DNA of 64,000 nucleotides from Neorhodopirellula lusitana (lineage in GTDB: Bacteria; Planctomycetota; Planctomycetia; Pirellulales; Pirellulaceae), in assembly GCF_900182915.1 (NCBI RefSeq), contig NZ_FXUG01000001.1, forward strand, positions 1,116,001 to 1,180,000, given 5' to 3'. Position numbers and translations under genes: made by a program. Shown here piece by piece: positions 1 through 9,453 of this stretch. The stretch's first letter is position 1; every line of letters begins with the position of its first letter. The notes under the pieces were generated by a model that saw only the letters and a list, made by a program, of their open reading frames with translations, did not search any database and was not told where the DNA came from.

Positions 1-1362
1 GCACGAGCATGGCGACGTGACGTGGTCGATGGCGAGCTGGACACGATCGTCCAGTTAGTTCAATCGCGAACCAAGGCTCTGGGGCACGTCGAAGCGTTAA
101 AGGAAGGTATTGTTGCGATTCTGGTAACGCCTTCGTTCCTGATGATCAATCCCGAACCCGGCGAAGGGCACGATCGTTTCGCTACCAAGCTGAGTTACCT
201 CCTGAAGAGCACGACGCCGGATCAGCGAATTCGCAGAATTGCTAGCGAAGGCAAACTCGATTCGTTCGAAGGAGTTCGCAAGGAGGTTGCCTACCAACTC
301 GGTCAACCGCCAGCGGAAGAGTTTTTGAAAGAGTTCCCGCAAGCGTGGTTACAACTCGATCGTATCACGTTCATGGAACCCGATCCGGTTCTGTATAAAC
401 TGTTCGAAAAGAAACGCATCAGCGAAGACATGACGAACGAAGCGTTGGCGATGTTCCGTTATGCGATCGCGAACAACATTCCGGTACCTGAGTTGCTGAC
501 GGCGAATTATTCGTTCGTCAATGCGGACCTTGCGAAGGTCTACAACATCGACGACGTGCCGGAGGATTCCGTGCTGCGTAAGTACGAGTTCAAGGACGGA
601 AGACGCGGCGGCTTGCTCGGCATGGGGGCGTTCCTGACGCTGACCGCAGATAGCCTGGGGACATCGCCGATCCATCGTGCGGTCTACGTGATGGAGAACT
701 TCATGGGCATTGAGCCCACGCCGCCCCCGGCTGACGTCAAGATTTCGGAACCGGACGTCAGGTCGGCCACAACCATTCGTGAGGTGCTCGCATTGCACGC
801 GTCGGACGAGAGTTGTGCGTCGTGCCACCGAGCGATTGATCCTTACGGTTACGCGTTCGAGAACTTTGGCCCGATGGGCGAGTGGCGTGACTTTTATGCT
901 TCGCGTGACATTGATCTGACAGCAAACGATAAAGTTTCCGGACAACAGAACGCAAAGCCCAAGCCCGAAGACGCTGACGAGGATGCCGCCGGCAAGAAGA
1001 ATAGGAAGGCAAGAGATAAAAGCGGCAAGGCGAAAGCAGGCAATGAAAAGGTACGAAGCGGAAAGAACAACAAACGCGGTGCAGCGACTGTCGCATCCGG
1101 AATCCCGATCGATGCGTCAGCCAAGTTCCGTAGCGGGGCTGAGTACCGCGATATCATCGAGTTCCGCGAACTCATGAAGGCGGATGCTTCCCGTGATCGT
1201 TTTGTTCGTTGCTTCATTACAAAGCTGCTAACCTACGCCAACGGCACCGAGCCGGAAGACTACACTGAAGTCGAACGGATTCTGGCGAAGTCGGCTGAGA
1301 ACGACTACCGCATCGTCGACACGATTGCTGCGGTCGTGGACAGTCCGCTTTTCCGTGAATAG
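1..1362 (+). CDS. DUF1592/DUF1588/DUF1585 haem-binding secreted protein, 3' part
   Basis: The frame is open to the left edge of the window, so only the C-terminal part of the gene is present; the GTG at 22 is not a convincing start. The order matches the planctomycete DUF1592-DUF1588-DUF1585 arrangement. The first residues (ARAWRRDVVDGELD) resemble the end of DUF1592. A CASCH haem-attachment motif followed by AIDPYGYAFENFG is typical of DUF1588. The end (FITKLLTYANG ... DSPLFRE) is typical of DUF1585. Between the haem motif and DUF1585 lies a Lys-rich, low-complexity insertion of about 60 residues (roughly residues 300-360 counted from position 22). These proteins are secreted and usually paired with DUF1501 proteins; their role is thought to be redox or polymer degradation but is not established. 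The family call is firm, the function is not. Confidence 0.85.
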   Translation, partial: ARAWRRDVVDGELDTIVQLVQSRTKALGHVEALKEGIVAILVTPSFLMINPEPGEGHDRFATKLSYLLKSTTPDQRIRRIASEGKLDSFEGVRKEVAYQLGQPPAEEFLKEFPQAWLQLDRITFMEPDPVLYKLFEKKRISEDMTNEALAMFRYAIANNIPVPELLTANYSFVNADLAKVYNIDDVPEDSVLRKYEFKDGRRGGLLGMGAFLTLTADSLGTSPIHRAVYVMENFMGIEPTPPPADVKISEPDVRSATTIREVLALHASDESCASCHRAIDPYGYAFENFGPMGEWRDFYASRDIDLTANDKVSGQQNAKPKPEDADEDAAGKKNRKARDKSGKAKAGNEKVRSGKNNKRGAATVASGIPIDASAKFRSGAEYRDIIEFRELMKADASRDRFVRCFITKLLTYANGTEPEDYTEVERILAKSAENDYRIVDTIAAVVDSPLFRE

Positions 1363-1559
1363 AAGCAAAGCATGCCCTGAAAGACGACGCTACGAAGCTT
1401 TGATTTTACGTGTTTTGCCAGACGTTAGCGACCGGGCTGTGCCCTCCGCTTCGTCGTCCTTGCCAAATACCGGAGGCGCACGTCCGCCCGATACCAACTG
1501 CTTCATTGCGTTTCCTGACAAGGCCCAACATCCATGTCCCAACACGCCAGAAAGAAACG

Positions 1560-3155
1560 ATGCTTCATCGAATGAAACCCAATCACTGCACTGTCTTTTT
1601 CCTGATTTTTATGTCGCTGGGTGCTGTCGCGACCTCCGCACCTGTCATCGCAGACGAACCGGCCAATCCGACACTCGATCGCCCCAACATTCTTTGGATC
1701 ATGATCGAGGATTGGTCGCCTGACCTGTCGTGCTACGGCACGAAAGGAGTCCACACACCGCATGTCGACCAATTGGCGTCGCAAGGCATTCGCTACGAGT
1801 CCGCGTTCACGACGTCGCCGGTTTGTTCGACATCCCGATCCGCGATGATGACGGGTTTCCATCAGAACTACATCCGTGCCAACCAACACCGCGAATACGA
1901 CAAGCAACCACTACCGCACGGCATCAAGCCGATCCCGCACCTGTTTCAAGAGGCTGGCTATTTCACAGCCTTGATGAGCTACAAGACGGACTGCAATTTC
2001 ACACCCAACACCAAGACGGAACTGTTCATGGGGGAAGACTGGTCGGACCGAAATCCGGACCAGCCGTTCTTTGCCAGAATCACGTTCGGCGGAACCCATC
2101 GTCCTTGGCATCGTGATCCACAACGACCAATCGACATCGACGAGGTGGAACTGCCCCCGTACTACCCCGACACGCCGTTTTGTCGTCGGGACTGGGCCAA
2201 CGGATTGGAACAAATGCAGTTGGTTGACCGTGAAGTCGGAACACTGCTGAAGCGACTCGACGACGAAGGCCTCGCCGACAACACACTGGTCTTCTTTCTT
2301 GGCGACCATGGACGCTGTCATATTCGCGGTAAGCAATTCCTCTACGATGGCGGCATCCACATCCCCATGATCGTGCGTTGGCCTGGCAAGGTTGATGCCG
2401 GACAAGTCAGCGACGATCTTGTGATGTCAATTGACGTTTGTGCCACCGTTCTGGAAGCCGCGGGCATTGAGGCTCCCGTGCCGATGCATGGCAAGAGTCT
2501 ATTCAGTGATGAAGTGAAAAATCGCAAGTACGTGTTCGCCGCTCGCGACAAGATGGATGAAACGCACGATTCCATGCGGGCAATCCGTTCTCATGATTTC
2601 AAGTTGATCCAGAACCTAATGCCGGAGCGACCTTGGTGCCAATACAACCGCTACAAGGAAGGTGCCTACCCGATGCTCGCGGCGATGAACGTGATGCACA
2701 TGAAGGGTGAGTTGACGCCTCAGCAAGCCATCTTTCTGGCATCTGAAAAGCCGGAGGTTGAGTTGTTCGACCTGAAGAACGATCCGCATGAGTTGAACAA
2801 TCTGGCAGGCGATCCTAAATACGCTTCCGTTAAGGCAGAGCTTTTGGCGAAGCTGAACGACTGGCGAACCAATGTCATTGACGATCAAGGCGTCAGCGAC
2901 GATTTCCGAGCCACCGGAGTTTTTCCAGAATCCAATCCCGAGTCAAGCGTCGACGACTGGGTAACTAAAAACGCAAAGAAATATGACTTCAACAATAACG
3001 GATGGCCGGCTTGGTATCCGACGCGAACGTTGGCTGAGTGGGAAAAGGCTGTTGCGGCCTGGGAACCATATCTGTTTCGTGAGTCCGATGGTTCCGTTGC
3101 ACGTCCGCAGACGGTTCACGCAACCAAGAAAAAGAAGTCAAAGATCAAGAAATAA
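1560..3155 (+). CDS. Secreted sulfatase, heparan N-sulfatase-like (S1 family)
   Basis: A 531-residue sulfatase of the alkaline-phosphatase superfamily, expected to hydrolyse sulfate esters or sulfamates outside the cytoplasm. The ATG at 1560 is chosen because a hydrophobic signal peptide (residues about 10-32) follows and the upstream in-frame stretch is not protein-like. Metal-site motif RPNILWIMIEDWSPD lies at about residues 41-55 and the formylglycine segment PVCSTSRSAMMTG at about 87-99, Cys89. The residue two after Cys is Thr, where CxPxR or CxAxR is usual. FFLGDHGR (second metal site) and the LYDGGIHIPMIVRWPG block are present. It lies 3 bp upstream of a second sulfatase, so the two are probably co-transcribed. 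Substrate cannot be told; GAG- or fucan-like sulfated sugars are plausible. Maturation needs a formylglycine-generating enzyme, which is not in the window. Confidence 0.88.
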   Translation: MLHRMKPNHCTVFFLIFMSLGAVATSAPVIADEPANPTLDRPNILWIMIEDWSPDLSCYGTKGVHTPHVDQLASQGIRYESAFTTSPVCSTSRSAMMTGFHQNYIRANQHREYDKQPLPHGIKPIPHLFQEAGYFTALMSYKTDCNFTPNTKTELFMGEDWSDRNPDQPFFARITFGGTHRPWHRDPQRPIDIDEVELPPYYPDTPFCRRDWANGLEQMQLVDREVGTLLKRLDDEGLADNTLVFFLGDHGRCHIRGKQFLYDGGIHIPMIVRWPGKVDAGQVSDDLVMSIDVCATVLEAAGIEAPVPMHGKSLFSDEVKNRKYVFAARDKMDETHDSMRAIRSHDFKLIQNLMPERPWCQYNRYKEGAYPMLAAMNVMHMKGELTPQQAIFLASEKPEVELFDLKNDPHELNNLAGDPKYASVKAELLAKLNDWRTNVIDDQGVSDDFRATGVFPESNPESSVDDWVTKNAKKYDFNNNGWPAWYPTRTLAEWEKAVAAWEPYLFRESDGSVARPQTVHATKKKKSKIKK

Positions 3156-3158
3156 AAC

Positions 3159-4748
3159 ATGCCCCAAAGAATTGCGACCACTATGCCTTCCTCTCCAAGA
3201 TCCTCCACCGCGGCAACGCGTTCACTCTCGCTAGCCGGATTGCTTTCAGTCATGGCGTGCGGATTCATCTTGCAACTCACGTGGTTGCAAAATGGAAACG
3301 CTGCCGAAGGAAATAAAGCGCAGACGCCGCCCAACTTTGTGTTGATGATCGCCGACGATATGAACTGGGACGATTGCGGAGCATACGGTCACCCCGCCAT
3401 TCGCACGCCCAGTATTGATCGACTTGCCAGCGAAGGTTTGCGATTTCGGCACGCTTACCTGACAACGAACTCGTGCAGCCCCTCGCGGGCAAGCATCATC
3501 ACCGGCAAGTACCCGCACAACACCGGTGCCGAGCAACTGCACTGGCCGGTGCCCGCGGGCAGTCCGACGTTCACGGCAATGCTACGGTCGATGGGCTACT
3601 ACACCGCCGCGGCCGGCAAATGGCACATGGGCGATCCGATTCGTGCCGATTTTGACAAAATCTACGAAGCATCAACGGCAGGATTCGTGCTGCCGTCCGG
3701 TAAGGATGGCGAGCCACCGAAGATGGTCGCCGAAGAGCCCAGCGGGTGTGAGAACTGGGAAAAGGCACTCGACGAGCGGGACAAGTCCAAACCGTTTTGC
3801 ATGTGGTTGGCGGCACTCGATCCGCACCGCGAATACACCGACGGTTCCCTCGATCCACCGCACCACGCCGAAGATGTGATCGTACCGACGCACTTGCCTG
3901 ACACCGCGGATGTTCGCGAGGACCTACGTTTGTATTATGACGAGATCGGACGCCTCGATCAGTATGTTGGCAAAGTGATCGCGAAGTTAGACGAGCAAGG
4001 CGTCGCGCAGAACACGGTCGTGTTATTCATCAGCGACAATGGGCGTCCGTTCCCGCGTGACAAGACAACCTTGTACGACGGAGGAATCCGCACTCCTTGG
4101 ATCGTCCGTTGGCCAGCGAAGATTACGGCCGGCGATACTACCGACGCGCTCGTCAGTTCCGTGGATATTGCCAAAACTTTCTTGGAGTTGGCTGGCGAAC
4201 CGAGCGGGGCGGAATTCGGTTCAAGTGAAGCACGCAGCTTCGCCCATGTGCTCTCCGACCCCACCGCGACGCACCGTGACTTTGCGTTTGCCGAAGATCA
4301 CTGGCACGACTACGAAGATCACGCCCGCTGTATCGTGAATCAGCAATTCAAGCTCATTCGCAACGACTACGTCGACCTAGCGCCCACGCCGTCCGCTGAT
4401 GCCGGTCGTGGGCTGTCATGGCAAAACATGCTGAAACTGGAAAGTGCGGGCGAGTTGACGCCGGAACAACAGACTTGTTTCCGCGCCCCTCGTCCACAAT
4501 GGGAACTGTTCGATTTACAACGTGATCCCGGCGAACTTGCCAACCTGATCGACGACCCAGCCTATGCGTCGATCGTTGCAGGCATGAAAAGCCGATTAGA
4601 ATCCTGGACCGCTCAGACGGGCGACTACATCCCCAGCGAGCGAACGCCAGACGAATTTGATCGCGTTACCGGGGAACCTGATCACAGTGTTCGCGTTCGT
4701 CCCAGACGTTCGAAAGAGGAAACATTCGGTACCAACGGCAAGTACTGA
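3159..4748 (+). CDS. Secreted sulfatase, heparan N-sulfatase-like (S1 family)
   Basis: A 529-residue sulfatase. It has a long N-region and a hydrophobic signal segment at about residues 22-49 ending NAAEG; a Met at residue 9 is an alternative start. Metal motif NFVLMIADDMNWDD lies at about residues 59-72. The canonical formylglycine signature CSPSRASIITG starts at Cys106. LFISDNGRPFPR and LYDGGIRTPWIVRWPAKI follow, and the C-terminal WELFDLQRDPGELANL is typical of N-sulfoglucosamine sulfohydrolase-like sulfatases. It starts 3 bp after the preceding sulfatase, implying one transcript. It resembles that neighbour in layout but differs at the active-site signature, so the two probably act on different linkages of one polymer. 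That shared-substrate idea is inference. Confidence 0.9.
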   Translation: MPQRIATTMPSSPRSSTAATRSLSLAGLLSVMACGFILQLTWLQNGNAAEGNKAQTPPNFVLMIADDMNWDDCGAYGHPAIRTPSIDRLASEGLRFRHAYLTTNSCSPSRASIITGKYPHNTGAEQLHWPVPAGSPTFTAMLRSMGYYTAAAGKWHMGDPIRADFDKIYEASTAGFVLPSGKDGEPPKMVAEEPSGCENWEKALDERDKSKPFCMWLAALDPHREYTDGSLDPPHHAEDVIVPTHLPDTADVREDLRLYYDEIGRLDQYVGKVIAKLDEQGVAQNTVVLFISDNGRPFPRDKTTLYDGGIRTPWIVRWPAKITAGDTTDALVSSVDIAKTFLELAGEPSGAEFGSSEARSFAHVLSDPTATHRDFAFAEDHWHDYEDHARCIVNQQFKLIRNDYVDLAPTPSADAGRGLSWQNMLKLESAGELTPEQQTCFRAPRPQWELFDLQRDPGELANLIDDPAYASIVAGMKSRLESWTAQTGDYIPSERTPDEFDRVTGEPDHSVRVRPRRSKEETFGTNGKY

Positions 4749-4777
4749 ACAGGCAGTCACAGGGCGGCGAAGCGGCA

Positions 4778-4840
4778 GTAGTTGGTCTAGGCTTTCAGCC
4801 TGGGACTAGATCTGAACCCAGGCTGGAAGCCTAGGCTACG
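4778..4840. repeat. Intergenic palindrome, REP family A
   Basis: Imperfect inverted repeat: a left arm gtctaggctttcagcctggg and a right arm with ggctggaagcctaggctacg, about 10 bases apart. It is the same element seen at 57821, 58703, 60483, 60978 and 62071. It lies between a sulfatase and a small secreted protein and could fold in RNA. The left arm is degenerate compared with the other copies. Confidence 0.8.
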
Positions 4841-4893
4841 GACATCCCACTCGGTGTTAATTGACACAACATTCATTCATTTGTGAAATCCCT

Positions 4894-5553
4894 ATGATCC
4901 AATCCACGTTTAATCATTTGCTCGTTCTTTGCTGCTTTGTTCCAATTGCGACTGCGGAGTCAACGCCCACTGACACAGCCAATAAAACTCAGGCGATCGT
5001 CGACGACTTTGCCTCGTCCGAGCACCCCGTTCGCACTGCCCGTCGCGGCGAGTGGTTGTTTGAAAATCACGAGGCGACCTGCGTTGCCGATCTCAAACTG
5101 TTCAAGCAGTTCAACAATCACGGTCCCATTTTGACTTGGCCCTATCGGTTTAGTGAAGGCACAGTGGAGATGGAGATCAAACCCGTCGATTGCCAGCGAG
5201 TGGTCTTCACGCTTAATGGAGACGGTCATGTTTTTCGAGTGACGTTGGCTGACGAGCGTGATGAGGCTCCGGCGGGCAAGTCCAGAGTCCCCAACCGGTT
5301 GATTACATGGGCAACCAAGTCATCCAAACAGAACAAGGGTGACACGATTGTTCCCGACGGCATGCCAAATCTTCCGGCGGTGAACAACCAATGGGTGAAG
5401 CTGAAGCTAGACGTCGACGGTGACATCGCGAAACTGCGTATCGGCGACTTCGAGACCGAAATCAAACATCCCGCGTTGGCCCGTGAAAAGACAAACGTCA
5501 CGATCACGTTCGCGTTCGGGAAAATGTCCGTGCGAAACGTGAGGATTCAGTAA
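4894..5553 (+). CDS. Secreted protein of unknown function in sulfatase cluster
   Basis: A 219-residue protein. The ATG at 4894 is preferred to the upstream TTG at 4861 because a signal peptide follows at once (hydrophobic residues about 8-20, probable cleavage near IATAES). The rest looks beta-rich, with WLFENHEATCVADLKLF, short strand-like stretches (GTVEMEIKP, VVFTLNGDGHVFRVTL) and a C-terminal TFAFGKMSVRNVRIQ. That layout is reminiscent of the DUF1080 or concanavalin-like jelly-roll proteins that planctomycetes place beside sulfatases. I do not recognise it with certainty. Its position between sulfatase genes on the same strand suggests an accessory role in sulfated-glycan use, for example carbohydrate binding; that is inference. 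Confidence 0.7.
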   Translation: MIQSTFNHLLVLCCFVPIATAESTPTDTANKTQAIVDDFASSEHPVRTARRGEWLFENHEATCVADLKLFKQFNNHGPILTWPYRFSEGTVEMEIKPVDCQRVVFTLNGDGHVFRVTLADERDEAPAGKSRVPNRLITWATKSSKQNKGDTIVPDGMPNLPAVNNQWVKLKLDVDGDIAKLRIGDFETEIKHPALAREKTNVTITFAFGKMSVRNVRIQ

Positions 5554-5622
5554 TCGACACTGAGCGATATCAACGTTGAAGTCCCCACAGCGACCTGAAT
5601 CAGTGACCAGAATTCCTGCACC

Positions 5623-7182
5623 ATGAAATATCTTCCAATCCGGCTTTCGATCTTCGTTTTAGTTCTGGCGATTGCTGGGACCACCGTGTTTGCTCGAGCC
5701 ACTTCAGCGGAAGCGACTCGTCCCAACATTGTTGTCTTCTTGGTCGATGACATGGGCGTGATGGACACCTCGTTGCCATTCTTGACCGATGCTCAGGGGC
5801 AGCCCCAACGCTACCCGCTGAACGATTTTTATCGCACGCCGAACATGGAAAAGCTGGCTGCGACGGGCATTCGGTTCAGCAACTTTTATGCGATGAGTGT
5901 TTGCTCGCCAACGCGAGCCTCGATCATGACCGGCCAGAACGCGGCGCGGCATCACACGACTCAGTGGATTTCGCCCGAACAAAATAATCGTGGCAAGTTC
6001 GGTCCGCCCGATTGGAATTGGGAAGGATTGCGTGAAGACAGCGTCACGTTGCCACGGATCTTGCAATCCGCTGGGTATCGAACGATCCACGTTGGCAAAG
6101 GCCACTTCGGACCGTTCAACAAAGCCGGAGCCGATCCGGCCAACCTGGGATTCGACGTCAACATTGCTGGTAGAGCGATCGGCGTACCCGGTTCCTATTC
6201 CGGCCGACTGAACTACGGCAATGGAATCGGGAAACGGAAGGGGAAAGACAGAGCGGTTCCCCATCTCGAAAAATACCACGGGACCGACATGCATTTGACC
6301 GATGCATTGACGCTAGAAGCCGAATCGCAAATCGACGAAGCGGTTAGTTCCGACACGCCGTTCTTTTTGTACTTGGCCCATTATGCGGTCCATTCACCGC
6401 ACCAATCCGACCCGCGTTTCGCAGACCACTACGTCGACAGTGGCCAATCGCAACGAGTGCAGAACTTTGCGACATTGGTTGAAGGCATGGACAAATCGCT
6501 CGGTGACCTGCTCGCTTACATTCGCGAACGCGGCATCGGCGAAAACACATTGATCCTGTTTCTAGGCGACAACGGAACCGACGCACCGATCGGTCACGAA
6601 CACGCTGTCGCATGTGCCGCACCACTACGAGGTAAGAAAGGATCCCACTACGAAGGCGGCGTTCGAGTCCCCTTCGTCGCCGCCTGGGCGACGCCAAAGA
6701 CAGAAAACTCCGCGCAACAAACATTGTCTATTCCTGCCGGTGCGATCCAGTCCCAAATGGGCAACGTATGCGACCTGCTGCCCACGATTGTCGAGTTGAC
6801 TGGGGCTCCGGTCCCTAATGATCACGTGGTCGACGGCACATCGCTCACCAAGCTTCTCGCTGGAGAAGCTGACGCCGAGCATTCGTCCGATTTTCTGATG
6901 CACTTCCCACACGAGCATCGTACGAATTACTACACCAGTTTGCGAAGCGGTGACTGGAAAGTCATCCACCACGATTTCCCTGGTGAAGATTCTGGCAAAC
7001 TGCGTTACCAACTCTTCAATCTGGCCAGTGACCCATTCGAGCAAACCAATCTCGCCGAAAACCATCCCGATGTACTGAAGCGAATGATGCTGCAACTGAC
7101 CAATCACTTGGAGCAACATAACGCCCAGTACATCATGCTGGATTCACGCCCCACACCGCCCCAACTTCCCAGCGGGAATTGA
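5623..7182 (+). CDS. Secreted sulfatase (arylsulfatase A-like, S1 family)
   Basis: A 519-residue sulfatase with a clear signal peptide (residues about 7-29, ending ATSAEA). Metal motif PNIVVFLVDDMGVMD lies at about residues 34-48. The canonical signature SVCSPTRASIMTGQNAARHH has its formylglycine Cys at 94, followed by the HTTQW segment common in planctomycete sulfatases. HVGKGHFGPFN is where most family members have GKWHLG. LFLGDNGTDAP and HYEGGVRVPFVAAW complete the active site. The C-terminal LFNLASDPFEQTNLAE is typical. The gene starts 69 bp after the small secreted protein and is the third sulfatase of the cluster. Its sequence differs clearly from the two N-sulfatase-like enzymes upstream. 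Confidence 0.92.
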   Translation: MKYLPIRLSIFVLVLAIAGTTVFARATSAEATRPNIVVFLVDDMGVMDTSLPFLTDAQGQPQRYPLNDFYRTPNMEKLAATGIRFSNFYAMSVCSPTRASIMTGQNAARHHTTQWISPEQNNRGKFGPPDWNWEGLREDSVTLPRILQSAGYRTIHVGKGHFGPFNKAGADPANLGFDVNIAGRAIGVPGSYSGRLNYGNGIGKRKGKDRAVPHLEKYHGTDMHLTDALTLEAESQIDEAVSSDTPFFLYLAHYAVHSPHQSDPRFADHYVDSGQSQRVQNFATLVEGMDKSLGDLLAYIRERGIGENTLILFLGDNGTDAPIGHEHAVACAAPLRGKKGSHYEGGVRVPFVAAWATPKTENSAQQTLSIPAGAIQSQMGNVCDLLPTIVELTGAPVPNDHVVDGTSLTKLLAGEADAEHSSDFLMHFPHEHRTNYYTSLRSGDWKVIHHDFPGEDSGKLRYQLFNLASDPFEQTNLAENHPDVLKRMMLQLTNHLEQHNAQYIMLDSRPTPPQLPSGN

Positions 7183-7421
7183 GCGGCCGCTAAGCAATCA
7201 AGACCTACTAGGTTCAGATTGATTCATCGGCGTTATCTCCGACTTTTCGACGCGCCGCCTCGTTCCGAACGACGTCTTCGACAGGTTGGCGGTGCAACCC
7301 CAAGTGCGGTTCAGTTCACTGGCGAACTAAACAGTTTGACTAACTGCACAGTCGAGACACGAAACCGAGACACGAAACTTTTGGCGGAGAGCTCGGCGAA
7401 GTTCGGATCGCTTGATAGCGT

Positions 7422-7814
7422 TTACTGGGTCAGCTCGTTTGCGTGTCGCTTCGCAATCAAGTCCATTGCGTGATCTTCACCCCAGTTCTTCAGTGACTTC
7501 AACAGCGGCTTGAGTGTCTTTCCTTTGGCGGTAAGTTCATACTCCACTCGCGGCGGGACTTCCGCGTGGACAATCCGATTTACTAAACCGCTCGCTTCGA
7601 GGTCTCGCAATTGCTTTGTAAGCATTCGCTGGGTCACGCATCCGACGCAGCGTTTCAGATCGCTAAATCGAATTTTCCCGTCAAGCAAATGGTAAAGGAT
7701 GATTCCTTTCCATTTACCTCCGATCAATTCCAACGTTGCTTCCACGGGACAAGCAGGCTCGCTGTAGTCGACGTGTCTGGCTTGCTTTGCCTTGGATTTA
7801 GACTTGGTATCCAT
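7422..7814 (-). CDS. HxlR-family winged-helix transcriptional regulator
   Basis: A 130-residue protein. After a basic N-terminus come [23 protein letters not shown] and the winged helix ([13 protein letters not shown] ... [36 protein letters not shown]), the hallmark of HxlR (PF01638). The conserved Cys in PACPVE is the residue that senses quinones or electrophiles in relatives such as YodB and QorR; whether it does so here is unknown. The gene reads away from the decayed region to its right. No intact divergent target gene remains, because the next stretch on the + strand is a pseudogene. It is therefore possibly an orphan regulator that has lost its original neighbour. Confidence 0.9.
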   Translation of the reverse strand: MDTKSKSKAKQARHVDYSEPACPVEATLELIGGKWKGIILYHLLDGKIRFSDLKRCVGCVTQRMLTKQLRDLEASGLVNRIVHAEVPPRVEYELTAKGKTLKPLLKSLKNWGEDHAMDLIAKRHANELTQ

Positions 7815-7968
7815 CTTGTGCCTACGTGTCCTAAATGTGCGTTATTGCCAAGTTTGCGAGTACTGCTAGTATTCATCAACACAAAGAGAAAAGCAAACGC
7901 AGTTTGCCACAACGAGGCTGTGGTTTGGACTGACTTTACATCCGATTGGAAGACAAGCGATTCTGAAT

Positions 7969-8305
7969 TTGAAAAGCAACCAATCCGTCATCGCGGTTTG
8001 GCTGGCGAGTGTCGTGACGATGTTGCTGGTCCCGATCGCTTTGGCACAAGATCAGGCAACTTGTATTCGACCAAAGTCGCAGTATTGGCTTCGTTTCGGG
8101 GGACGATACGAAGTACTCCCAGCTGGCCGCCGACGACCGCATGCTTTGGCCTGACGGTATCAGTTTCAATAGCGACGGCTACATGTATGTATCCGCTGCT
8201 CAAGTTCAGTTAGGCGCACCTTTCAAAGGTGGCACTGACGAGACATCCAAACCGTTCTACATCTTCCGTTTCACGGCTAAGGCACCGGGAATCATCGGAC
8301 GCTAG
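7969..8305 (+). pseudogene. Major royal jelly protein-family remnant (internally deleted)
   Basis: A TTG-initiated signal-peptide-like start at 7969 (SVIAVWLASVVTMLLVPIAL, then AQDQ) is followed, after a frame change near 8100, by a good C-terminus. In the second frame, from about 8104, one reads DDTKYSQLAADDRMLWPD, then GISFNSDGYMYVSAAQVQLG, and the frame stops at 8305. The WPDGISFNSDGYMYV stretch is the last propeller blade of MRJP/yellow-type proteins, which planctomycetes encode as secreted proteins of about 350-400 residues. Only about 110 codons remain, so most of the propeller is deleted. The identification rests mainly on the C-terminal blade. Confidence 0.65.
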
Positions 8306-8613
8306 TGGTTCTTGAACTTCAGCGGCAAGTCACTCGCCGTCGGTGTCGCCAATATGCCTGCGCCGAAGGGTTCGCATCACTCGGTCAATCGCCTCAAAAC
8401 ACGTTTGACTTCTGACTTGCAAACGACTGTTGGGGATTTCCAGTAAGCCTCGAAGCAAGGAAATACAGTTGAAAGCAATAGGATACAAAAAAGCCGGTCT
8501 TACTACGGATCCCAAAGCATTGATCCAATTTGACAAAATCAGCGTGCTGCTGATATTGCCAAACGATTCGTCAACCTCGTTCCATCTGCCTCTATAACGA
8601 TGGAACGCGAGCC
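8306..8613. other. Gap without a recognisable gene
   Basis: About 310 bases of debris. A 68-residue minus-strand frame (8330-8536) overlaps it but has no recognisable motif and no convincing start. I see no palindrome, tRNA or clear promoter here. It lies between two recognisable gene remnants and is probably decayed coding sequence. Confidence 0.5.
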
Positions 8614-8817
8614 ATGTCCAAACAAATCGTTATTGGCGTGACCAATCTGTCATTTCATCACGTGACCGGATCCTTGGTCGATCAAGTTCTTACCGAGGTA
8701 GGGTTTGATGCCGAACGAGTCTATTCGACTCACGAGACGAACTTTAAAAAGTTAAAGTCCGGCGAAGTTGACATGTTGGCTTCTACGTGGCTGCAATCGA
8801 ATCCACTCTTCGCTTGA
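8614..8817 (+). pseudogene. Glycine betaine-type (OpuAC) substrate-binding protein, N-terminal remnant
   Basis: A 67-codon frame from ATG. It starts MSKQIVIGVTNLSFHHVTG and continues SLVDQVLTEVGFDAERVYS, then HETNFKKLKSGEVDMLASTWLQS, which resembles the first lobe of OpuAC-like binding proteins for glycine betaine, proline or choline. Intact family members are roughly 250-300 residues; here the frame ends shortly after the DMLASTWL motif. No signal peptide and no following permease or ATPase gene are present. A stop and no recognisable continuation downstream point to a truncated, dead gene. Confidence 0.6.
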
Positions 8818-9453
8818 TAGCTTGATAACGCTGGAGCGAGACCTACACGGTGGCTTCTAGCGTCGATGACGCGGTTTAATCTGTCTCGTGTCCTATCGAT
8901 GGTGGTATCAAAGAGGTGCTTTTCCCGGAGGTGAGCCTTGCTCCAATCCTTGGAGCGATCGTCGAAACTGCCAATGTCTGGGGAATCGGCTACGGGAACG
9001 AACAGGGGGCACCTAACGTTCATTTCAAGCTCAGGCTGTGCGAATTCGCGCACGTTGGCACACGCGGCACACAGAACTCAAGCCAATCAGGCATGGTACG
9101 ACATGTGCGTCGCATCATGGTTGGCTTTGGTGGAGAGAGCATCCGGTGACTGACGCCGTGATGTTCGCCAAAGCTTTCCCTGGTTTGTTGAATCTTGAGG
9201 CCGCAATCAGTCACCAGCATCTCGTCGCAATCTATCACCAGAAATTTAGGCGACTCTCGTTCGATAGTAAAAACGGATTGTTTACGGGCTTGCCGACATT
9301 CCCCGCTCATTTCGTAAGTGCTGAAGTCAAGCATCTTTCGGAATTCGGATACGAAGATGCACTGAACTGGTTGAATGGGGCAGGAAATGTACGGGCAAAA
9401 AGATGACAACGTAGCGGGCCTCATCGCAACATGTTTATGCCCCAAAGTTATCG
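8818..9453. other. 636-base gap, probable decayed coding DNA
   Basis: Several overlapping frames of 70-140 codons occur on both strands (for example 9038-9406 plus and 9020-9445 minus), but none shows a recognisable motif, signal peptide or good ribosome site. A short acggg-caaaaagatg tract near 9388-9403 resembles tracts at 14217-14228 and around 16900, so it may be a small dispersed intergenic element. Otherwise I see nothing functional. Confidence 0.45.
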
